From Lysobacterales bacterium (GTDB lineage Bacteria > Pseudomonadota > Gammaproteobacteria > Xanthomonadales > Xanthomonadaceae), in the NCBI GenBank assembly GCA_020442545.1, contig JAGRJX010000038.1:1-11215 (forward strand): DNA of 11,215 bases, in the 5' to 3' direction. Positions within the stretch are counted from its first letter, which is position 1, and every line of letters starts with the position of its first letter. Both the position numbers and the translations under genes were made by a program. This document shows, piece by piece, positions 7,578-11,215 of the stretch. The notes below the pieces were generated by a model. The model saw only the letters and a program-made list of their open reading frames with translations, made no database searches and was not told the origin of the DNA.

Positions 7578-7676
7578 GTTGCGCTGTCCGGCCGCCAGAT
7601 GGTCGCGCACGGCTTGAACAGGCGGCCAGCCTGTCGCGTCGCCGCGCACAACCACCTGACGACCGGACAGTGCAAC
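7578..7676. repeat. Hairpin B inside the MITE-like element, wobble-biased to the minus strand
   Basis: Bases 7578-7613 and the reverse complement of 7641-7676 are identical at 29 of 36 positions. The seven differences (7583, 7592, 7595, 7599, 7604, 7606, 7609) are all transitions. Six of them become G-U pairs in a minus-strand transcript and only one in a plus-strand transcript. The apex has a further stem ACAGGC (7618-7623) / GCCTGT (7629-7634). Confidence 0.65.
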
Positions 7677-7705
7677 GTGACCCGTCTTCGTAGCGTTAAC
7701 AGGCC

Positions 7706-8203
7706 CTAGAACGGCCCCAGCGTCGCGACCTTGTCGATCAACGCCTCGCGCCGTTCATGGTCAAGCAGCCGATGCCAGTAGGCCAGCAGATGCTCGACCC
7801 GCGTCGGCTGGAAGCCAGCCTGCATATCGACCTCGAACGCGCGAGGATCGCCGCAATGCCCGAAAAAGGCATCACAGTCGTTGGCGTATTTGCGAAAGCC
7901 GAAACGCAGCGTCCGCAGCAGCAGTCCACCGGATGCGCGAATCGCTTCACCCACTTCCGGCGGTACCTGCGCGAAGGCACGTCCATCGGTCGCGCCGCCA
8001 CCGACCAGCACCACATCCTCGTGCCGCGTGAAATGCAGGTACGACGCCGGGAGCAAGGCACCATCCACGCGCCGCAGGAAAGCCACGACGTGATGCGGGA
8101 AGTCCGGTGCCGACTGCGCGTACTTGCGCTGGAAGATGGCCTCGGCAAAAAACGGACCGTCGTCCACCTCACTGATGTTCAGCCAGTCATCGAGCTTGAT
8201 CAT
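7706..8203 (-). CDS. Uncharacterised 165-residue soluble protein
   Basis: I do not recognise the family. The protein has no signal peptide or membrane segment and looks like a compact alpha/beta domain: beta-like stretches HHVVAFLRRVDG, YLHFTRHEDVVLVGGG and LLLRTLRFGFRKYA, then CDAFFGHCGDPRAFEVDMQAGF and a C-terminal helix-rich end (EHLLAYWHRLLDHERREALIDKVATLG). The alternation of strands and the AGF...HLL ending are faintly like an acetyltransferase (GNAT) fold, but I see no clear acetyl-CoA loop, so no function is assigned. The minus frame is preferred over the overlapping plus-strand ORF because its codons are strongly GC-ending and its composition is protein-like. The TAG stop (7706-7708) lies in the terminal CTAG of the MITE-like element, so its mRNA 3' end would run into that element. 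It is divergent from the tatD-like gene across 77 bases in which I see no clear promoter. Confidence 0.75.
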   Translation of the reverse strand: MIKLDDWLNISEVDDGPFFAEAIFQRKYAQSAPDFPHHVVAFLRRVDGALLPASYLHFTRHEDVVLVGGGATDGRAFAQVPPEVGEAIRASGGLLLRTLRFGFRKYANDCDAFFGHCGDPRAFEVDMQAGFQPTRVEHLLAYWHRLLDHERREALIDKVATLGPF

Positions 8204-8280
8204 CGTCTACTCGCTGGTTCCAGATCGGGCAACACCGGGCTTCGGGTTCAGGCAGCGCTTGCGACGGCAGCGTCAAAGCG

Positions 8281-9078
8281 ATGAAATCAGGAGCGATGCT
8301 ACCCGAATTGATCGACACGCACTGCCACCTGGACGTCGCCGCCTTTGACCCGGACCGCCACGACGTCGTGGTTCGTGCCCGGGAAGCCGGCGTCCGGCAC
8401 ATCATCGTTCCCGCCATCGCGCGTTCCGGCTGGGAAAAGCTGGAGGGCATCTGCCGCGTGGACGGCGGCCTGCACGCGGCCTATGGGCTGCATCCGGTAT
8501 TCCTTCACGATCATCTGGACAGCGATATCGACGCCCTGGAGCAGCGTCTGGCGCTTGGCGGTGCCATCGCCGTCGGCGAATGCGGCCTGGACCACGTCAT
8601 CCCGACGCTGGACCGGGGTCACCAGCAGCGACTGTTCGAAGCGCAACTGGCGCTGGCGCGGCAATTCGATTTGCCGGTCATCGTGCATGCGCGTCGCGCC
8701 GTGGATGCCGTGATCGCCTGCATACGTCGTGTCGGCAGGCTGCGTGGCGTGATCCACAGCTACGGCGGCAGTGTCGAACAGGCATGCGAACTGCATCGTC
8801 ACGACTTCATGATCGGCATCGGTGGCCCCTACACCTGGCCGCGATCACGGCGGCTGCATCGCGTGCTGCGGGAAGCGCCGCTGGATCAACTGCTGCTGGA
8901 AACCGATGCACCGGACCAGAGCGACGAAGGCTGGCGCGGCAAACGCAACGAGCCTTCAAGAACAAGCGTTATCGCCAGGAGCGTCGCCCGCATCCGCAAC
9001 ATGGATGAAGGCGAACTGGCGGTCATGACCGCGAACAACGCACGACGACTGTTTGTACTGCCGGCAAGCACGGCATAG
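8281..9078 (+). CDS. TatD-family metal-dependent hydrolase (YjjV-like)
   Basis: A 265-residue amidohydrolase-fold protein, usual length for TatD-family enzymes, which are reported to be divalent-metal nucleases (DNA 3' exonuclease/repair) or related hydrolases acting in the cytoplasm. Metal-site residues are all present: DTHCHLD (H14, H16), GECGLD (E100), VIVHARRA (H136), VIHSYGGS (H159) and LLLETDAP (D209). GLHP, IGIGGPYTWPR and NNARRLF match the family pattern, and the GG.YTWPR and TDAPDQ...G...NEP segments are closest to E. coli YjjV among those I know. ATG 8281 is given as the start. ATG 8296 (MLPELIDTHCHLD) is an equally good start by protein pattern. AGGAG at 8289-8293 is only 2 nt from 8296, too close to be a normal ribosome site for it, and there is no clear site before 8281. 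Confidence 0.9.
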   Translation: MKSGAMLPELIDTHCHLDVAAFDPDRHDVVVRAREAGVRHIIVPAIARSGWEKLEGICRVDGGLHAAYGLHPVFLHDHLDSDIDALEQRLALGGAIAVGECGLDHVIPTLDRGHQQRLFEAQLALARQFDLPVIVHARRAVDAVIACIRRVGRLRGVIHSYGGSVEQACELHRHDFMIGIGGPYTWPRSRRLHRVLREAPLDQLLLETDAPDQSDEGWRGKRNEPSRTSVIARSVARIRNMDEGELAVMTANNARRLFVLPASTA

Positions 9079-9156
9079 CCGAACCTGACAAGCCCTATGC
9101 CTCAGCAGGCATCGTTCATGAGCTTGCACAAGCCCTTTGCAAACACCGTCGATTCC

Positions 9157-9221
9157 GTAGAGGGGAGTTTGCTCCCCTGTTCACTCTGTCGGGTGAGGCA
9201 GCGGAGCAAGCTCCGCTCTAC
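9157..9221. repeat. REPIN: two GTAG-type REPs in inverted orientation
   Basis: The left unit is GTAG (9157-9160) + AGGGGAG (9161-9167) / CTCCCCT (9172-9178). The right unit, reversed, is AGCGGAG (9200-9206) / CTCCGCT (9211-9217) + CTAC (9218-9221). They are separated by about 20 bases that contain TCAC (9181-9184) and GTGA (9193-9196), so the whole 65 bases can fold as one structure. The left unit differs from the other two copies in the window at three positions: one C-G to G-C swap keeps a stem pair and one C to T change leaves a G-U pair, which is direct evidence that the hairpin is conserved. No RAYT transposase gene is present in the window. Confidence 0.78.
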
Positions 9222-9319
9222 GAGAGCGACGATGCAGCGCTGATTTCGGGATCGACGCGCGCTGTCCATGGCTGAGGGATAGGGCCAATCAGGTAGCCGA
9301 AGATGGTCGGCACAGCAAC

Positions 9320-9351
9320 AAAAAACCCTCTCCCGAAGCGGGAGAGGGTTT
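9320..9351 (-). terminator. Rho-independent terminator of pilE
   Basis: AAACCCTCTCCCG (9323-9335) pairs with CGGGAGAGGGTTT (9339-9351), a perfect 13-bp stem with a 3-base loop. On the minus strand it is followed by six Ts (9325-9320), and it lies about 40 bases past the pilE stop. On the plus strand the stem ends in only three Ts, so it would be a weaker stop for the tatD-like gene. Confidence 0.85.
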
Positions 9352-9389
9352 CCGGAACACATCGCAGCGGTTGAACGGATAGAACGTGT

Positions 9390-9791
9390 TCAGCGCTTCC
9401 AGCAGTCCGAAGACGCTGGATTCGGCGTTTTTTGACCCAACTGGTTCACCGTCAGGGACCCGCAGGCCGAATCATCAGCTGCCTGCGCTCCCTGGGGTGC
9501 GGCAGTGACGGTGAACGTGGTCGCGGTGACCGCCGCTGACACCGAATAGTGTTTGTTTTCCGAGATCGTGGCCCCGCCAATGCCGGCGCAGGCGGCCGCG
9601 TTGTAGGCATTATTGATGGTGTAGCAGCGCTCCAGGGCGGCCGCCATCTGCGTGGCGGCGGCCTTGCCTTCGGCACGCCGGGTCCGCGTCACCTGGTCCT
9701 TGTATGCCGGATAGGCGATGGCGACCAGAATGGCGATCACCGCCACCACGATCATCAGTTCGATCAGCGTGAATCCTTGCAGTCGCTTCAT
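9390..9791 (-). CDS. pilE: Type IV pilus minor pilin PilE
   Basis: A 133-residue type IV pilin. It has a short basic leader MKRLQG, then F-T-L-I-E with the prepilin peptidase (PilD) cut expected between G6 and F7 and the conserved Glu5 of the mature protein at E11. The hydrophobic assembly helix runs to about residue 27, followed by YPAYKDQVTRTRRAEGKAA, the usual PilE/ComP-type continuation. Cysteines are at 56, 68, 110 and 130; C110 and C130 probably close the C-terminal D-region loop (ACGSLTVNQLGQKTPN...DCWK). The frame is open upstream to 9959, but ATG 9791 is chosen because it gives a correct prepilin leader and has GGGAGG eight bases before it. It lies 104 bases after pilY1 on the same strand, the usual end of the fimT-pilV-pilW-pilX-pilY1-pilE cluster. 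The protein is thought to sit with other minor pilins at the priming or tip end of the pilus. Confidence 0.93.
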   Translation of the reverse strand: MKRLQGFTLIELMIVVAVIAILVAIAYPAYKDQVTRTRRAEGKAAATQMAAALERCYTINNAYNAAACAGIGGATISENKHYSVSAAVTATTFTVTAAPQGAQAADDSACGSLTVNQLGQKTPNPASSDCWKR

Positions 9792-9799
9792 CCCTTTCC

Positions 9800-9805
9800 C
9801 CTCCC
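9800..9805 (-). promoter_or_regulatory. Ribosome binding site that fixes the pilE start
   Basis: On the minus strand GGGAGG is eight bases before the ATG at 9791-9789, good Shine-Dalgarno spacing. It supports the short pilin start over the upstream ATG at 9959, which would lie inside pilY1. Confidence 0.75.
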
Positions 9806-9851
9806 AGCGTTTCGGGACAGTATCAGCCCGGGCATCGTCTGAAAACCGGAG

Positions 9852-9874
9852 CCGGGTCGCAGAATGCGACCCGG
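9852..9874 (-). promoter_or_regulatory. Perfect hairpin between pilY1 and pilE (processing or partial termination)
   Basis: CCGGGTCGCA (9852-9861) and TGCGACCCGG (9865-9874) form a perfect 10-bp stem with a 3-base loop, 21 bases past the pilY1 stop. On the minus strand the stem is followed by CTCCGG and then four Ts, so the T tract is displaced. It could be a weak terminator or an RNA-processing or stability element that lets pilE be expressed at a different level from pilY1. The role is inferred. Confidence 0.5.
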
Positions 9875-9895
9875 CCGGAAAACAGCGGTCCTGGC

Positions 9896-11215
9896 CTACG
9901 GCCAGATCTGGCGCCAACTTTGTCGACCCTGATAGTCGCCGGTCCGCTCCTGCAGGCACTCAATCCGCCCGGTTGAACCAGCAACACACTTGATCTCATT
10001 ATCGCCAGTGTTTTCACCATCAATGACATTTGGCGTATCGATGATACCAATGTCCGGGTTGATGCCCGCCGGAGGATCGCCGTTCACCAGATCGTCCTCA
10101 TCAATATCGCCATCGCCATCCACATCAAATACCGGCGGGTCGATGGCCTTGCCGCTCAGTGCGTCCATTTCCATCACCCAGCTGCTGCCGCCGCCCTCGC
10201 AGGGGTCGGTATTCGGAATCAGAGTCGGGAAAATCAGACGCCCACCGCGCAGCAGCGGGTCGGAAACCGCACGCTCGCCCTTGAAACCACCGCTACCCGG
10301 CGAGACAAGATCCAGATACCAACCCTTCGCATCTGTCGCTCCATCGGTCGACGAAACAGTCCGGAATGCGGCACTTTCGAAGGTGATGCTTTGCTTCGTC
10401 AGCTGGCTGCGCTTAACCGGAACCGTGCTGGCTTCGTTGGCGTCATGGATGGCGTAGAAGCTCTGCTTCGGGTCGGTGCTGGCAACCGCGCTGTCACCGC
10501 TGAACGCGTAGCTACCCGTGCCGAAATACACCATCATTCCCTGGTTGTAAGGGCCACGACCGACCTGTGGACGCATGGTGATCGGTTGACGCTTGCCGGC
10601 CGGACACGCATACGCACCTGCATCGGAACCGTCGCAAGCCGTGAACAGCGGCTTGCCGCCGAAGGCAACGCCCCAACTACCCTTGGTGGATGCCGTCAGG
10701 TCGAACTTCCAGAGATTGCCGTCAAGGTCGCCGGCAAAAACGTAGTCGGCAACGCGGTCCACGTTGATGTCCACCGGAATCGGGCTGGACAGACCGTTGC
10801 CCACCGTTCCGCCGCCGAGGTCGAAGGACTTGATCACTGCGCCATCCGAGATATCCAGAATGAACAGCTTGGAAGTCTGTCCGGACTCGTAGCCGCCAGC
10901 GACAATCACCCCCCAGGAGCCATCCTGCATCCGCGCCACGCTCGGCCGTCCAAGAACATAGCCGGGGGCATTGAACTCCCACTTGATGTTTGACTTGCTG
11001 AAGGAATCCGGGTTGGTGATATCGAGCGCGTAGACCGTCCGGCCGCCCGCACCCAGCGTCCCCACCAGGTAGGTCTTCCAGCTACCGCCCAGATAGACGT
11101 CTGAAGCAACGGGCGTGCCGTCGACAAAGAAGCGATGCTTGTAGTTTGGATCGCTCAGACGCGGCAGCTGACCGCTCAACACATGTTCGGTGGGCATGTA
11201 GGCGAACTTCTCGAC
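9896..11215 (-). CDS. pilY1: Type IV pilus tip adhesin/assembly factor PilY1, C-terminal part
   Basis: The frame is open to the right edge of the window, so only the C-terminal 439 residues are seen; the ATG at 11197 is internal. The segment is the PilC/PilY1 beta-propeller: KTYLVGTLGAGGRTVYALDIT, WEF..PG.VLGRPSVARM, GVIVAGGY, LFILDISDG, then the hallmark calcium-binding loop DINVDRVAD (10745-10771) followed by YVFAGDLDGNLWKFDL, and later YFGTGSY and GWYLDL. PilY1 is exported, acts with the minor pilins at the pilus tip, and controls extension/retraction, surface sensing and adhesion; the calcium loop is needed for pilus function in Pseudomonas. A second canonical EF-hand-like loop (10091-10126, D-V-D-G-D-G-D-I-D-E-D-D) lies in the C-terminal tail. 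The gene is followed after 104 bases by pilE on the same strand, consistent with one cluster. Confidence 0.95.
   Translation of the reverse strand, partial: VEKFAYMPTEHVLSGQLPRLSDPNYKHRFFVDGTPVASDVYLGGSWKTYLVGTLGAGGRTVYALDITNPDSFSKSNIKWEFNAPGYVLGRPSVARMQDGSWGVIVAGGYESGQTSKLFILDISDGAVIKSFDLGGGTVGNGLSSPIPVDINVDRVADYVFAGDLDGNLWKFDLTASTKGSWGVAFGGKPLFTACDGSDAGAYACPAGKRQPITMRPQVGRGPYNQGMMVYFGTGSYAFSGDSAVASTDPKQSFYAIHDANEASTVPVKRSQLTKQSITFESAAFRTVSSTDGATDAKGWYLDLVSPGSGGFKGERAVSDPLLRGGRLIFPTLIPNTDPCEGGGSSWVMEMDALSGKAIDPPVFDVDGDGDIDEDDLVNGDPPAGINPDIGIIDTPNVIDGENTGDNEIKCVAGSTGRIECLQERTGDYQGRQSWRQIWP

Larger units (their letters stand above)
7426..7709. mobile_element. 284-bp MITE-like element with 29-bp perfect terminal inverted repeats
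   Basis: Bases 7426-7454 (CTAGGGCCTGTTAACGCTAC, then GAAGACGGG) are the exact reverse complement of 7681-7709, and after one mismatch four further bases pair (7456-7459 with 7676-7679). The ends read CTAG-GGCC...GGCC-CTAG, compatible with insertion at CTAG or TA with target duplication. The interior holds two hairpin systems (7459-7555 and 7578-7676) and no credible protein. Length, terminal repeats and lack of a transposase fit a non-autonomous element (MITE). The GGGCCTGTT ends remind me of some IS5-family subgroups that target CTAG or TA, but this parentage is a guess. The element occupies the gap between two convergent genes, and its right end contains the stop codon of the leftward gene. 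It may act as a two-way terminator. Confidence 0.75.
9079..9389. other. Intergenic region between convergent tatD-like gene and pilE
   Basis: About 310 bases with no credible gene. It contains a REP doublet at 9157-9221 and the leftward pilE terminator at 9320-9351. The bases before the doublet (9079-9156) include a small palindrome GCTTG-CA-CAAGC at 9122-9133. I see nothing recognisable at 9222-9319. Confidence 0.7.

Noticed and set aside
7442..7709. Short open frames on both strands inside the MITE-like element (76 and 77 residues)
   Set aside because: They are built from the inverted repeats, have no protein-like character, and the two strands are equally open; DNA or RNA structure explains the sequence better.
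8204..8280. Divergent promoter pair between the unassigned gene and the tatD-like gene
   Set aside because: TTGACG is present on the minus strand but no matching -10 lies at the right spacing. On the plus strand TGAAAT (8282-8287) could serve only if ATG 8296 were the start, so neither was annotated.
7757..8284. 175-residue plus-strand frame opposite the unassigned gene
   Set aside because: Its composition (Gln/Arg-rich, no ordered hydrophobic pattern) is that of a shadow; the minus frame has GC-ending codons and a plausible fold.
9117..9242. 41-residue plus-strand frame starting at ATG 9117
   Set aside because: Most of it is translated REP repeat (REPIN), with no ribosome site; a chance frame.
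9792..9959. Upstream extension of the pilin gene to ATG 9959
   Set aside because: It would overlap pilY1 and place about 56 unrelated residues before the prepilin leader; the start at 9791 has a good ribosome site and a correct leader.
1..11215. CRISPR arrays, tRNA or rRNA genes, toxin-antitoxin pairs, phage genes or a defence system
   Set aside because: I looked for regularly spaced repeats, tRNA-like cloverleaf ends and typical defence or toxin motifs on both strands and found none; the repeats present are palindromic and irregularly spaced.

Overview
The window is GC-rich, densely coded DNA that looks chromosomal, from a gammaproteobacterium. The order Lysobacterales (Xanthomonadales) is most likely. 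This placement is an inference from several features together: a near full-length RapA, the pilY1-pilE order of a type IV pilus minor-pilin cluster, a small DUF6116-like membrane protein behind rapA, short palindromic repeats that begin with GTAG, and promoters of the types TGCTAGACT and TAAAAT-N6-ATG. No rRNA, tRNA, CRISPR array, phage gene or intact insertion sequence was seen.

Layout. Bases 1-1352 hold the 3' end of an M1-type aminopeptidase gene and, overlapping it by ATGA, a six-helix membrane protein of unknown role, followed by a likely terminator. Bases 1479-3431 encode an exported M13 (neprilysin-like) metallopeptidase that keeps its zinc site but has lost two residues normally needed for substrate binding and catalysis. 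Bases 3487-7387 form a tight operon: rapA (RNA polymerase recycling ATPase, possibly translated from a leaderless mRNA), a 63-residue membrane protein, and a polysaccharide-deacetylase-fold enzyme, each 2 nt from the next.

Bases 7384-7709 are a non-coding repeat island. A GTAG-type REP supplies the stop codon of the deacetylase. It is followed by a 284-bp MITE-like element with 29-bp perfect terminal inverted repeats and two large internal hairpins. The right edge of the element contains the TAG stop of the next gene, an uncharacterised 165-residue protein read leftward (7706-8203). Divergent from that gene is a TatD-family metal-dependent hydrolase (8281-9078, closest in pattern to E. coli YjjV).

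Bases 9079-9389 are non-coding and carry a REP doublet (REPIN) plus a strong leftward terminator. Bases 9390-11215, on the minus strand, hold the end of a type IV pilus cluster: the C-terminal 439 residues of the pilus-tip adhesin/assembly factor PilY1 and the minor pilin PilE.

Most genes here are housekeeping. I did not find a convincing new multi-gene system. The most unusual material is the palindromic mobile DNA at 7384-7709 and 9157-9221, which is fitted to gene ends without breaking the genes, and the altered active site of the M13 peptidase.
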